This document shows, piece after piece, positions 1 to 6,363 of a stretch of DNA of 21,021 nucleotides. Both the position numbers and the translations under genes were made by a program. The notes beneath the pieces were generated by a model. It saw nothing but the letters and a program-made list of their open reading frames with translations, made no database searches and had not been told where the DNA came from. This DNA comes from a virus: IMG/VR virus record IMGVR_UViG_3300025872_000381, positions 1 through 21,021 of that record; one strand, given 5' to 3'. Position 1 is the first letter of the stretch, and every line of letters begins with the position of its first letter.

Positions 1-1
1 T

Positions 2-331
2 TGCAATGTTGTTACACGAACTTATGTAAATACTCCAAAGGCTTTGGAAGATGTGACAGAAACACCAGAAGGTCAGACTGAGCCTATAACGACTAAGGGT
101 TTAAAAAGCCAATTCATCAGCCAGGTCAAAGCTGCTGCCAATAGTCAATTGGCCAGCACCGACTGGTGCGTGACCAGGAAGTTTGAGCGCAACATCGATG
201 TGCCAGCAGACATTGCCACGGCCCGTGCAGCCATCATTGCTGATTGCACTGCCAAGGAAGCAGCCATTGCAGCCTGCACGACCATGGAGCAGCTCATCGC
301 TGTGGTCGCACCAGTCACGACCATGGAGTAA
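2..331 (+). CDS. C-terminal part of a phage tail-type protein (5' partial)
   Basis: The reading frame is open from the window edge, so the N-terminus lies outside; about 109 residues are visible. A TTG at 44 could start a shorter protein, but the upstream codons are open and read sensibly (a VVTRTYVNTPKAL-like stretch), so I treat it as partial. The segment LASTDWCVTRKFERNIDVP followed by an Ala-rich helical stretch (DIATARAAIIADCTAKEAA) resembles the C-terminal 'tDW...R..E....iP' module found at the ends of many phage tail fibre and other virion proteins. The role in the tail is inferred from that resemblance and from the adjoining lysis and structural genes. The next gene starts 2 bases after the stop. 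Receptor-binding function cannot be judged from this fragment. Confidence 0.6.
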   Translation, partial: CNVVTRTYVNTPKALEDVTETPEGQTEPITTKGLKSQFISQVKAAANSQLASTDWCVTRKFERNIDVPADIATARAAIIADCTAKEAAIAACTTMEQLIAVVAPVTTME

Positions 332-333
332 AC

Positions 334-531
334 ATGGACGCTGATGTCGATAAGCGCCTGGCCGTGCATGAAGCCATTTGTGCAGAGCGATACAACAGTA
401 TCGCCAACACGCTCAAAGAGGGTGACAGACGCATGACCAAGATTGAGTATTTGCTCTACGCTGCAATCCTGGCTGTTTTGCTTGGACCAGGTGTGGCTGC
501 CGAATTCGTCAAGAAAATATTCGGGCTATGA
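334..531 (+). CDS. XhlA-like small membrane protein, holin candidate
   Basis: A 65-residue protein. Residues 1-42 are a charged amphipathic helix (DKRLAVHEAICAERYNSI), and about 44-62 form one hydrophobic segment (YLLYAAILAVLLGPGVAA), ending in FVKKIFGL. This layout (soluble helix, single C-terminal TM, short basic tail) matches the haemolysin XhlA type of phage accessory holins, which act in the inner membrane to permit endolysin release. The ATG at 334 is chosen because it follows the previous stop by 2 bases; the frame extends upstream but would overlap the preceding gene. Its stop overlaps the next start (ATGA). Family membership rests on pattern only. It could instead be a tail-associated membrane protein. 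Confidence 0.6.
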   Translation: MDADVDKRLAVHEAICAERYNSIANTLKEGDRRMTKIEYLLYAAILAVLLGPGVAAEFVKKIFGL

Positions 532-620
532 AAGACTGGGCCGTGGCATTCATCGCTGCGGCTCTGTTGACTGCCACCATCGTTTGGTGCTTTTTTGTCA
601 TCATTTTGTTTTGGCCATGA
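528..620 (+). CDS. 30-residue single-TM protein
   Basis: A micro-gene starting inside the previous stop (ATGA at 528-531) and itself ending in an ATGA overlap with the next gene (617-620). The product is MKDW followed by an almost wholly hydrophobic segment (AVAFIAAALLTATIVWC...) ending LFWP, that is, one transmembrane helix with hardly any soluble part. The stop/start coupling on both sides suggests translational reinitiation and is the main argument that it is a real gene. The function is unknown. A position between a holin-like protein and other lysis-region genes would suit an antiholin or pinholin-type role, but nothing in the sequence proves that. Confidence 0.45.
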   Translation: MKDWAVAFIAAALLTATIVWCFFVIILFWP

Positions 621-733
621 TCTATGCTCTGGTCCTACTAGCAGCTGCCGAATATAGATGCACCAGGTGGATTTGGTCGGGTGATGTCTACAATCGAAGG
701 GTTGTCTGCATCAAGTGGGAGAAGAGGACATGA
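617..733 (+). CDS. Small phage protein, 38 residues
   Basis: It starts in an ATGA overlap with the preceding micro-gene and stops in an ATGA overlap with the endonuclease gene (730-733). The product begins with a short hydrophobic segment (MIYALVLLAAAEY) followed by a polar stretch containing RCTRWIWSGDVYNRRVVCIKW and a basic end. The Trp-x-x-Gly-Asp-Val-Tyr-Asn-Arg pattern looks familiar from tiny proteins in the lysis/tail region of other environmental phages, but I know no function. Two Cys flank the WIWSGDVYNRRV core. The coupled overlaps support translation. Confidence 0.5.
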   Translation: MIYALVLLAAAEYRCTRWIWSGDVYNRRVVCIKWEKRT

Positions 734-1218
734 TTGACCATGAAACAGTAAAAAAATTGTTTCACTATGACGCTGAAAGTGGCATGCTACTTTGGCGAAA
801 TGGTAACAATCGAAATGTTAAGCCTTGGCAACAAGCCAAAGCGCCAAATGGCAATGGCTATTACTCTGTAAAAATAAACAATAAAAGCTATCCAGTCCAC
901 AGAATAGTTTGGCTTTATGTTTATGGTGATTTCCCACAATCAGACATTGACCACAAAAATAGAATCAGAAATGACAATAGACTTTGCAATTTGCGTGCTG
1001 TAACAAGAACAGACAATTGCCAAAATATTTCATTGCCAAGCCACAATAAGAGTGGCCATCTAGGTGTGTCTTGGTTAAAAACACACAATGCTTGGACAGT
1101 CTATGTCAAAGTAAATAAGAAAAATAAATGGCTTGGTCATTACAAAAATTTAGACGCAGCCATTGCTGCAAGAAAAGCTGGTGAAGCTAAGTATTACAAC
1201 TTACCAGAGGTGACATGA
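730..1218 (+). CDS. HNH homing-type endonuclease with AP2 DNA-binding domain
   Basis: A 162-residue free-standing HNH_3-type nuclease. The HNH core is SDIDHKNRIRNDNRLCNLRAV (about residues 73-93), with the metal-binding D-H and the N...N pattern. It is followed by TRTDNCQN and then an AP2-like DNA-binding domain, SGHLGVSWLKTHNAWTVYV...WLGHYKNLDAAIAARKAGEAKYY. Family knowledge: such enzymes cut DNA at phage target sites and spread by homing. The start at 730 overlaps the previous stop and has AGAAGAGG just upstream; an ATG at 715 is possible but gives an unneeded extension. The gene is visibly AT-richer than its neighbours and has many AAT/AAA codons, which supports recent insertion. The ATGA overlaps at both ends show it has nonetheless been fitted into the translational chain. 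Confidence 0.9.
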   Translation: MIDHETVKKLFHYDAESGMLLWRNGNNRNVKPWQQAKAPNGNGYYSVKINNKSYPVHRIVWLYVYGDFPQSDIDHKNRIRNDNRLCNLRAVTRTDNCQNISLPSHNKSGHLGVSWLKTHNAWTVYVKVNKKNKWLGHYKNLDAAIAARKAGEAKYYNLPEVT

Positions 1219-1715
1219 TGTTGGACCCCATAAGTGCATTAAACGGCCTGCAAAGCGCCATCAGCATGGTCAAAAAGGCCAGCAAGGTCGCCAATGATTT
1301 GGGCGGTCTGGCCCCCATGATTGGCAAGATGTTTGATGCCAAGAGCCAGGCCACCAAGGCCATGCTCCAGGCCAAGCGCGAGAAAAAAGGCTCCAACATG
1401 GGAGCAGCCCTGCAAATCGAGATGGCCCTGGAGCAGGCCAGAGCATTTGAGGAAGAGCTGAAAATGCTCTTTATGCAGACCGGCAAGATCGATGTCTGGA
1501 ACAAGATCAAAGCTCGCCAGGCTGAGATGGACAGGGATGATGCCAAAGAAATGGCTGCCTTGAAGGCCGAGGAAAAGAAGGCCAAACAAAAAGAGCAAGA
1601 GATGAATGAGCTGGCCATGATCATTGCAGGCTGTGCTTTTGTTTTGTTTCTGGTCTTTGTTGGCGTGAATGAATTGATGGACTTCTGCCAAACAACCAAA
1701 CGCTGTGGTCGATGA
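1215..1715 (+). CDS. Coiled-coil protein with a C-terminal TM, unknown phage protein
   Basis: A 166-residue protein beginning LDPISALNGLQSAISMVKKASKVANDLGGLAPMIGKMFDAKSQ. A long, highly charged helical region follows at about 40-130 (AEMDRDDAKEMAALKAEEKKAKQKEQE), then one hydrophobic segment at about 137-156 (MIIAGCAFVLFLVFVGVNEL) and a short basic tail. Similar helical, tail-anchored proteins sit beside lysis and tail genes in environmental podoviruses. The function is not established, and I make no claim beyond membrane association. The start at 1215 overlaps the previous stop; the next in-frame ATG at 1218 has better spacing from GAGG and may be the true start. GGCC-rich composition resumes here after the AT-rich endonuclease gene. 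Confidence 0.75.
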   Translation: MMLDPISALNGLQSAISMVKKASKVANDLGGLAPMIGKMFDAKSQATKAMLQAKREKKGSNMGAALQIEMALEQARAFEEELKMLFMQTGKIDVWNKIKARQAEMDRDDAKEMAALKAEEKKAKQKEQEMNELAMIIAGCAFVLFLVFVGVNELMDFCQTTKRCGR

Positions 1716-1864
1716 ATGAGTATCAGAAACAATTTGATTTGTTTCTCAAAATCTTTGTGCGAATGTGCATCGCCTGGTATGTGCTTGGACTGCTGCGCTA
1801 CTTGCCTGATGACTTGTCGGACAAGATCGTGAATCTGCTTTTGAGCAAGGTGGGATTAGGATGA
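1712..1864 (+). CDS. 50-residue membrane-associated protein
   Basis: A small gene coupled on both sides by ATGA overlaps (1712-1715 and 1861-1864). The product starts MNEYQKQFDLFLKIFVRM, has a moderately hydrophobic stretch CIAWYVLGLLRYL, then an amphipathic helix LPDDLSDKIVNLLLSKVGLG. A single membrane-spanning or peripheral helix is plausible. No family is recognised. The overlaps, and the absence of room for any other gene, are the main evidence that it is translated. Confidence 0.5.
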   Translation: MNEYQKQFDLFLKIFVRMCIAWYVLGLLRYLPDDLSDKIVNLLLSKVGLG

Positions 1865-2037
1865 AAATCTCTTTGTATCAAGTCAATGGCCAATTGCTCA
1901 AGGAGGCCCAGAGGGTGATCAGGCAGCAAAACCTCCAGCAGCTTGAGCAATTGAATCGCCAGGCTGAAAAGCAGATCAAAGACCAGCAGCTCAAGGCACA
2001 ATGGGTCAAACCTAATTCTGTGGATGTGTACGCATGA
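1861..2037 (+). CDS. 58-residue Gln-rich coiled-coil protein
   Basis: It starts in an ATGA overlap with the preceding gene and ends in an ATGA overlap with the lipoprotein gene (2034-2037). The product is MKISLYQVNGQLLKEA followed by an almost purely helical Gln/Lys/Glu-rich stretch (RVIRQQNLQQLEQLNRQAEKQIK) and a short end WVKPNSVDVYA. A coiled-coil is likely. No family or function is recognised. It belongs to the same co-translated chain as its neighbours. Confidence 0.55.
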   Translation: MKISLYQVNGQLLKEAQRVIRQQNLQQLEQLNRQAEKQIKDQQLKAQWVKPNSVDVYA

Positions 2038-2237
2038 AATACTTAATTGCAATTGCCCTGGTCATGCTCACTGGCTGTGAAGACCGGTACAGATATAAGT
2101 GTCAGAATCCTGACCACTTTCATGCCGAAGAGTGTCAGAAGCCAAAGTGTTTATTCACTCAGCAGTGTCCAGAATACCTGGTCGCGCCAATACTTGAAAA
2201 GAAGGTGAACGATGTCCAACCTACTCCAGAAAAATGA
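2034..2237 (+). CDS. Small Cys-rich phage lipoprotein
   Basis: A 67-residue protein with an N-terminal lipoprotein signal: MKYLIAIALVMLTGC, lipobox LTGC with Cys15 as the likely lipidated residue. The mature part holds spaced cysteines in EDRYRYKCQNPDHFHAEEC, QKPKC and TQQC. The 'GCEDRYRY.CQ.P......C.KP.C' pattern is one I associate with short lipoproteins in tail/lysis regions of cyanophage- and pelagiphage-like podoviruses. The function is unknown; it should sit in the periplasm, anchored to a membrane. The 26-base overlap with the next gene is larger than others here. It is not a convincing o-spanin, because a proper Rz/Rz1 pair lies just downstream. Confidence 0.7.
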   Translation: MKYLIAIALVMLTGCEDRYRYKCQNPDHFHAEECQKPKCLFTQQCPEYLVAPILEKKVNDVQPTPEK

Positions 2238-2793
2238 GCCTTTAACAGCAGAAGCCATTGAGGTAAGAATCTGGGGCTTTGTGGTGGTGGTGGTCACATT
2301 GATTTTGTGCTTCATCGTGATTGCGCTTTTGTACTCAGTGACTTTTGTCACTCAGCCGATCAAATCAATGGCCCCCATTGACCAGGCTTATACAAAGATG
2401 TTGAATGACATCGTGCTGCTGATTGTGGGTGGCATTGGTGGCGTGATGACAAAACGTGCTGTCGGCTCTGGTGCAAGGGCTTTGGCAGCGCCACAGCCTC
2501 CAATGCAGCCAATGCCCATGATGATGCAGCCAATGGCTGCCGGATATCCAACTGGATACTTAACCCCAACGACTGGATACTTAAACCCAACGACTGGATA
2601 CTCAAACAACCATGGATTCACGGCCAGCACCAATGGCATCCCAAGTCAGCCGTTTGGCGCGATGCCGACCTGGACCAATCCAGAGCTTGATGAGTCCTGG
2701 ACACCTGGTCCACCACCAGACACGCCACCAGACCATCTTGAGGATGACCATGAGCGCGTTCAATTGGCGGCTGCACGCCAGGAGGCTGACTAA
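2212..2793 (+). CDS. Two-TM phage membrane protein with Pro/Gly/Met-rich tail (holin candidate)
   Basis: A 193-residue protein. It begins SNLLQKNEPLTAEAIEVRIWGF, then TM1 at about 21-44 (VVVVVTLILCFIVIALLYSV), a short loop FVTQPIKSMAPIDQAYTKML, and a second hydrophobic segment at about 65-80 (NDIVLLIVGGIGGVM). After that comes a long low-complexity tail rich in Pro, Met, Gly and Thr that contains a TGYLxPT heptad repeat and ends with an acidic, charged segment. The N-terminal 85 residues resemble a membrane protein common in marine and freshwater podoviruses. Its place directly before spanins and endolysin makes holin a reasonable guess, not a proven one. The start is supported by GAAGG upstream of 2212. 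It overlaps the lipoprotein end by 26 bases. Confidence 0.7.
   Translation: MSNLLQKNEPLTAEAIEVRIWGFVVVVVTLILCFIVIALLYSVTFVTQPIKSMAPIDQAYTKMLNDIVLLIVGGIGGVMTKRAVGSGARALAAPQPPMQPMPMMMQPMAAGYPTGYLTPTTGYLNPTTGYSNNHGFTASTNGIPSQPFGAMPTWTNPELDESWTPGPPPDTPPDHLEDDHERVQLAAARQEAD
2551..2610 (+). repeat. 21-bp in-frame tandem repeat (TGYLxPT), about 2.9 copies
   Basis: Units start at 2551, 2572 and 2593. Copies one and two are ACTGGATACTTAACCCCAAC+G and the same with one C-to-A change. The third is partial (ACTGGATACTCAAACAAC). Each unit encodes Thr-Gly-Tyr-Leu-(Thr/Asn)-Pro-Thr inside the cytoplasmic or periplasmic tail of the membrane protein. The period is a multiple of 3, so copy-number change by slippage would keep the frame. 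Confidence 0.9.
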
Positions 2794-3269
2794 TGCTACC
2801 AATACCCCTACCCTGGCTCATTGTTGGTGTCTTGGTCTCATTATTCGGTACATACCGGGTGGGCCACCACTACGGGTGGATTGAGCGCGACAATGACATG
2901 AAATTGGCCATTGCCAAAAAGAATGAAGAGTCGAGAAAGATTGAGCAACAGATGGGCGAGAAGCTGCTGGCCCAGGAAGATCAACTAAGAAAGGCACAAG
3001 ATGAAGTCAAGAAAAAGCAGTCTGCTATGCATGAGCTTGCTAGGACTGGCCGGCTGCGCCTCCCAGCCCCAAGTTGTCCACAAAGCGCCCCAAGTGCCGC
3101 CACTCCCCCTGGAGATAGCAGACCCCAGCAAGCCGATGCAAGCGAACTTGAGCGACAGACTATTGAAGCTCTTATCGACATCGCAGCCGATGGAGACAAA
3201 GCCATCACCAAGCTCAACGCCTGCATCAGCGCCTACAACGAAGTGAGGAGTCTTTTGAATGGTCAATAG
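2793..3269 (+). CDS. Rz: i-spanin (Rz-like)
   Basis: A 158-residue protein with an N-terminal signal anchor (LPWLIVGVLVSLFGTYRVG, about residues 6-24), a charged coiled-coil at about 33-82 (ERDNDMKLAIAKKNEESRKIEQQMG...), a Pro-rich middle, and a helical C-terminal part (LERQTIEALIDIAADGDKAITKLNACISAYNEVRSL). This is the classical Rz layout: an inner-membrane protein whose periplasmic domain pairs with the Rz1 lipoprotein to fuse inner and outer membranes in the last step of lysis. The best support is the o-spanin gene lying wholly inside it in another frame. The stop of the previous gene overlaps the start by one base, and the endolysin gene overlaps its 3' end by 11 bases. Confidence 0.85.
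   Translation: MLPIPLPWLIVGVLVSLFGTYRVGHHYGWIERDNDMKLAIAKKNEESRKIEQQMGEKLLAQEDQLRKAQDEVKKKQSAMHELARTGRLRLPAPSCPQSAPSAATPPGDSRPQQADASELERQTIEALIDIAADGDKAITKLNACISAYNEVRSLLNGQ
3001..3246 (+). CDS. Rz1: o-spanin (Rz1-like) lipoprotein, embedded in Rz
   Basis: An 81-residue protein read in the +1 frame relative to Rz and entirely contained in it. It has a basic N-terminus MKSRKSS, a hydrophobic core LLCMSLLGLAGC with lipobox LAGC (Cys19), and then a Pro-rich mature part (VVHKAPQVPPLPLEI...; TKPSPSSTPASAP). Lipoprotein signal plus proline-rich mature chain plus nesting inside an Rz-type gene is the diagnostic signature of Rz1. The mature protein would sit on the inner leaflet of the outer membrane. 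The Pro-rich stretch of Rz lies over the signal/early mature coding region of Rz1, as expected when two reading frames constrain each other. Confidence 0.85.
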   Translation: MKSRKSSLLCMSLLGLAGCASQPQVVHKAPQVPPLPLEIADPSKPMQANLSDRLLKLLSTSQPMETKPSPSSTPASAPTTK

Positions 3270-3852
3270 CGAACAATTGGCACGGCTGCATATTGGCCCA
3301 GAGTGGGTCGATGCACTCAATGCCACATTTGAAAGATTCGACATTTCAACGCCACTCAGGCAGGCTGCCTTTATTGGCCAGTGTGGCCATGAGTGTGGCA
3401 ACTTTAAGGTGCTGCAAGAGAATTTAAATTACAGGGCAGAGGCATTGCAAAAACTCTGGCCAAAGCGCTTTGACGCTGCCAAGGCCCAGATGTGTGCCAG
3501 GAATCCCAAGCTGATCGCCAATACTGTTTACAGCAACAGGATGGGCAACCGGGATGAGGCCAGCGGTGATGGCTGGCGCTTCAAAGGCCGTGGCTGCATT
3601 CAGCTCACCGGGTCTGCGAACTACCACCACGCTGGCCAGGCGCTGGGTGTGGACCTGATCATGCAGCCCGAGCTGGTGGCCACGCCCCAGTATGCTGCGC
3701 TGACTGCCGGGTGGTTTTGGAACACCCACAAGCTCAACCAGTATGCAGACAGCCAGGACTACAAAACCATGACCAAAAAGATCAATGGTGGCTTTATCGG
3801 GCTGGAAGACCGGATCAAACACATTAACCATGCGCTGTCTGTCCTGACATAA
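3259..3852 (+). CDS. Endolysin, GH19 chitinase/lysozyme family
   Basis: A 197-residue peptidoglycan hydrolase. Family features: TPLRQAAFIGQCGHECGNFKVLQENLNY at about 31-56, with Glu45 in GHEC as the probable catalytic acid; YSNRMGNRDEASGDGWRFKGRGCIQLTG at about 89-116; then NYHHAGQALGVDLIMQPELVATPQYAALTAGWFW and an end KKINGGFIGLEDR. These match GH19-type phage lysozymes, which cleave the glycan strands of the cell wall. No signal peptide or TM is visible, so release should depend on a holin. The start at 3259 overlaps the Rz stop. The other lysis genes (XhlA-like, two-TM protein, spanins) lie directly upstream. Confidence 0.92.
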   Translation: MVNSEQLARLHIGPEWVDALNATFERFDISTPLRQAAFIGQCGHECGNFKVLQENLNYRAEALQKLWPKRFDAAKAQMCARNPKLIANTVYSNRMGNRDEASGDGWRFKGRGCIQLTGSANYHHAGQALGVDLIMQPELVATPQYAALTAGWFWNTHKLNQYADSQDYKTMTKKINGGFIGLEDRIKHINHALSVLT

Positions 3853-3859
3853 TTACCCC

Positions 3860-4501
3860 ATGGCCAGCCAAACACAACAGCTTGAAAACCCTGCACCACC
3901 AGCCCTTGGTTATCCGACCGAGGTCTATGAGCGCAGGCACTTCAACGAGAACAACAGCGCTCTGAATATTTACTTCAGAAAGCTGACCACTGTTCTCGGC
4001 TCTTTGTTTGGTCCAAGAGGTGGCCGGTTTATGAATGCCCCTTATGGGGCTTTTCAAAGCACTGCGGATCAGACAGCAGCAGTGGCCAACACGGCCTATG
4101 CCATGACACTGAATACGACCGACTACGCCAATGGCGTGAGTGTGGCCAGCAATTCAAGGATCACAGTGGCTGACGCTGGCATTTGGAATCTGCAATGGTC
4201 TGGCCAGTTTCAGAACACTGACAGCCAACTGCATGATGTCAGGGTTTGGCTCAAGATCAATGGGACTGTGGTGACTGGATCGACTGGGTTTATCTCAATC
4301 CCAAACAGCCATGGTGGCATCAATGGCCATTCAATTGCGGGCTGGAATTATTTTGTGAGCTTAGACGCGACAGATTATGTGGAGCTTTTGTGGGAGGCTG
4401 ACAATACTGCAATCAGCATCCAGGCTTATCCAGCATCGGGTAATTACCCCTCAACGGCATCGCTAATTGCGACAATGAGCTTTGTCTCGAACATCAAATA
4501 A
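3860..4501 (+). CDS. Virion-associated protein with jelly-roll-like C-terminal domain
   Basis: A 213-residue protein. Residues 1-70 are a linker-like N-terminal part (NENNSALNIYFRKLTTVLGSLFG). From about 62 a beta-rich domain begins: YGAFQSTADQTAAVANTAYAM, GVSVASNSRITVADAGIWNLQWSGQFQNTD, HDVRVWLKINGTVV, FISIPNSHGGINGHSIAGWNYFVSL, TDYVELLWEADNTAISI. This C1q/TNF-like string is repeatedly found in structural proteins of environmental podoviruses. Position between the endolysin and a large structural gene supports a virion role, perhaps capsid decoration or tail surface. The exact role is not known. The short 7-base gap to the endolysin suggests one late operon. Confidence 0.75.
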   Translation: MASQTQQLENPAPPALGYPTEVYERRHFNENNSALNIYFRKLTTVLGSLFGPRGGRFMNAPYGAFQSTADQTAAVANTAYAMTLNTTDYANGVSVASNSRITVADAGIWNLQWSGQFQNTDSQLHDVRVWLKINGTVVTGSTGFISIPNSHGGINGHSIAGWNYFVSLDATDYVELLWEADNTAISIQAYPASGNYPSTASLIATMSFVSNIK

Positions 4502-4509
4502 ATACTGCC

Positions 4510-5988
4510 ATGTACATACCTCTCAAATTACCTCCAGGTGTTTTCCGAAATGGTACTGAATACCAGGCAGCAGGCCGCTGGTATGACGCAAACCTTGTGC
4601 GCTGGTATGAAGGGACCTTGAGGCCCATCAATGGGTGGCGTACCAGGTCAAGCTCACAGATGACAGGCTCATGCCGTGGACTCATCACTTGGCGCGACAA
4701 CAGCGCCAACCGATGGATTGCTGCTGGCACGCATTCCAAGCTCTATGTAATGAATGAGCTTGGAACACTCAAAGACATCACGCCAACAGGCTTTACCACG
4801 GGTTACGCCAGCTCAACAGTGCTGACGGGCTATGGATACAATGTCTATGGCAGCTTTGCCTATGGCGTGGCCAGGCCTGACACCGGCACACCCATTGCAG
4901 CCACCACCTGGTCCATGGACACATGGGGTGAGTATTTGGTGGCGTGTTCATCATGGGATGGCAAGCTCTACGAGTGGCAATTGGGCTTTTCATCGCCCAC
5001 ACTGGCCGCAGCAATCACCAATGCCCCAGTTAACAACAAGGCAGTCCTGGTCACTCAAGAGCGCATCATCTTTGCGCTTGGCGCTGGTGGCAACCCACGC
5101 AAGGTCAAGTGGTGCGACCAGGAAGACAATACCCAATGGACACCAGCAGGCGACAACCTGGCAGGCGACTATGACCTGGCCACACCTGGCTCACTCATCG
5201 CTGGCAAGCGTGTGAAGGGTGTGAATCTATTGTTCACCGATGTGGATGTCCACACGGCCCAGTATGTTGGCGCTCCATTCGTTTATGGCTTTGAGAAGGC
5301 AGGAAGTGGCTGCGGTCTCATTTCGGCCCAGGCTGTGGCGGCCATTGACACGGCAGCCATTTGGATGAGCAAAGCAGGCTTCTGGATTTATGACGGGTAT
5401 GTAAAGCCACTGCCAAGCGATGTGGGCGACTACATCTTTGGCAACATCAACTATGCCCAGGCATCCAAGATTTATGCTGTCCACAACAGCAAGTTTGGTG
5501 AGATTTGGTGGTTCTACCCAAGCGCATCGAGCAATGAAAATGACAGCTATGTCACTTTCAACTACCGCGAAAACCACTGGAATATTGGCTTGATGGCCAG
5601 ACTGGCTGGCTCTGACTCTGGCGTGTTTACCTATCCCTTGATGGTCTCAAGCGATGGCTACATCTACGAGCATGAGGTCGGCTATGACTACGGCTCGGCA
5701 AGCGTCTATGCTGAGTCTGGCCCAGTGCAATTGGGCAATGGCGACAACATCATGTCTGTCAGGCAAGTCATTCCTGATGAGCAAACCCTGGGTGAGGCTG
5801 TGGTGTCATTCAAAACCCGTCTTTATCCGACAGGGTCGCAATCGACATTTGGACCATATACGGCAGCCAATCCGACCAGTGTCCGGTTCTCTGGCCGCCA
5901 GGTCAATGTCAAAGTCACTGGTGACACATTGTCTGACTGGCGAATTGGGGTTATGAGATTAGAGGCTGTGCCATCGGGTAAGCGATGA
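4510..5988 (+). CDS. Large structural protein, probable tail or head-to-tail completion protein
   Basis: A 492-residue protein starting MYIPLKLPPGVFRNGTEYQAAGRWYDANLVRWYEGTLRPINGW. That N-terminal signature is very common in podovirus-like genomes, in proteins annotated only as structural. The body carries repeated short beta segments with aromatic ends (WRDNSANRWIAAGTHSKLYV, EYLVACSSWDGKLYEWQ, ERIIFALGAGGNPRKVKWCDQED, KAGFWIYDGYVKPLP, KFGEIWWFYPSAS), which suggests a beta-propeller-like fold as in tail stabilisation proteins. The C-terminus is another beta domain (RFSGRQVNVKVTGD...WRIGVMRLEA). There are no membrane segments. Its stop overlaps the next start (ATGA at 5985-5988), so the two are co-translated. 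Confidence 0.75.
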   Translation: MYIPLKLPPGVFRNGTEYQAAGRWYDANLVRWYEGTLRPINGWRTRSSSQMTGSCRGLITWRDNSANRWIAAGTHSKLYVMNELGTLKDITPTGFTTGYASSTVLTGYGYNVYGSFAYGVARPDTGTPIAATTWSMDTWGEYLVACSSWDGKLYEWQLGFSSPTLAAAITNAPVNNKAVLVTQERIIFALGAGGNPRKVKWCDQEDNTQWTPAGDNLAGDYDLATPGSLIAGKRVKGVNLLFTDVDVHTAQYVGAPFVYGFEKAGSGCGLISAQAVAAIDTAAIWMSKAGFWIYDGYVKPLPSDVGDYIFGNINYAQASKIYAVHNSKFGEIWWFYPSASSNENDSYVTFNYRENHWNIGLMARLAGSDSGVFTYPLMVSSDGYIYEHEVGYDYGSASVYAESGPVQLGNGDNIMSVRQVIPDEQTLGEAVVSFKTRLYPTGSQSTFGPYTAANPTSVRFSGRQVNVKVTGDTLSDWRIGVMRLEAVPSGKR

Positions 5989-6353
5989 GCGACCAAGAGC
6001 ATTTGGAAAGATTACGCCACCATGTGGAGGCGGCATTAGAATACTCTGGAGGCACACACAATTTTGAAGATATTGCCGAGATGGTCCAGGATCACAGATT
6101 GCAACTGTGGCCAGCCAAAGACTCGGTGGTATTGACAGAGATCATTGTCTATCCCAGGCTAAAGAATTTGCATTATTTTCTGGCTGGTGGCGACCTAGAT
6201 GAACTCTCAAGGATGAGACCATTGATCGAATCCTGGGGCAAGTCTGTTGGCTGCACCAGGGTGACTTTGGCAGGCCGAAGAGGCTGGCAAAAGACATTTT
6301 TGAAAGACGAAGGTTACAGCCCACAGTGGTCTGTACTGGCAAAAGATTTATAG
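5985..6353 (+). CDS. GNAT-like acetyltransferase-fold phage protein
   Basis: A 122-residue protein. The central part, VVLTEIIVYPRLKNLHYFLAGGDLDEL, then MRPLIESWGKSVGCTRVTLAGRRGWQKTF and DEGYSPQWSVLAKDL, resembles the C-terminal half of GNAT folds ('E...P....l....agG', helix, 'a...G...v...grrgw...l...Gf'). Such proteins recur beside tail and ejection genes in podovirus-like phages. The acetyl-CoA pyrophosphate loop (R/Q-x-x-G-x-G/A) is not obvious, so enzymatic activity is uncertain and it may be a structural or assembly factor. It starts in an ATGA overlap with the large structural gene and ends 10 bases before the first ejection-type gene. Confidence 0.6.
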   Translation: MSDQEHLERLRHHVEAALEYSGGTHNFEDIAEMVQDHRLQLWPAKDSVVLTEIIVYPRLKNLHYFLAGGDLDELSRMRPLIESWGKSVGCTRVTLAGRRGWQKTFLKDEGYSPQWSVLAKDL

Positions 6354-6363
6354 GGGAAAGATT

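Noticed and set aside
715-729. Upstream ATG of the HNH gene
   Set aside because: It would add five residues and replace the ATGA overlap seen at every neighbouring junction; the 730 start has an SD-like AGAAGAGG.
1187-1732. Long minus-strand frames opposite the 166-residue gene
   Set aside because: They are antisense shadows of a helical Ala/Lys/Glu-rich gene; they are Leu/Ser-rich, with no start context and no place in the operon.
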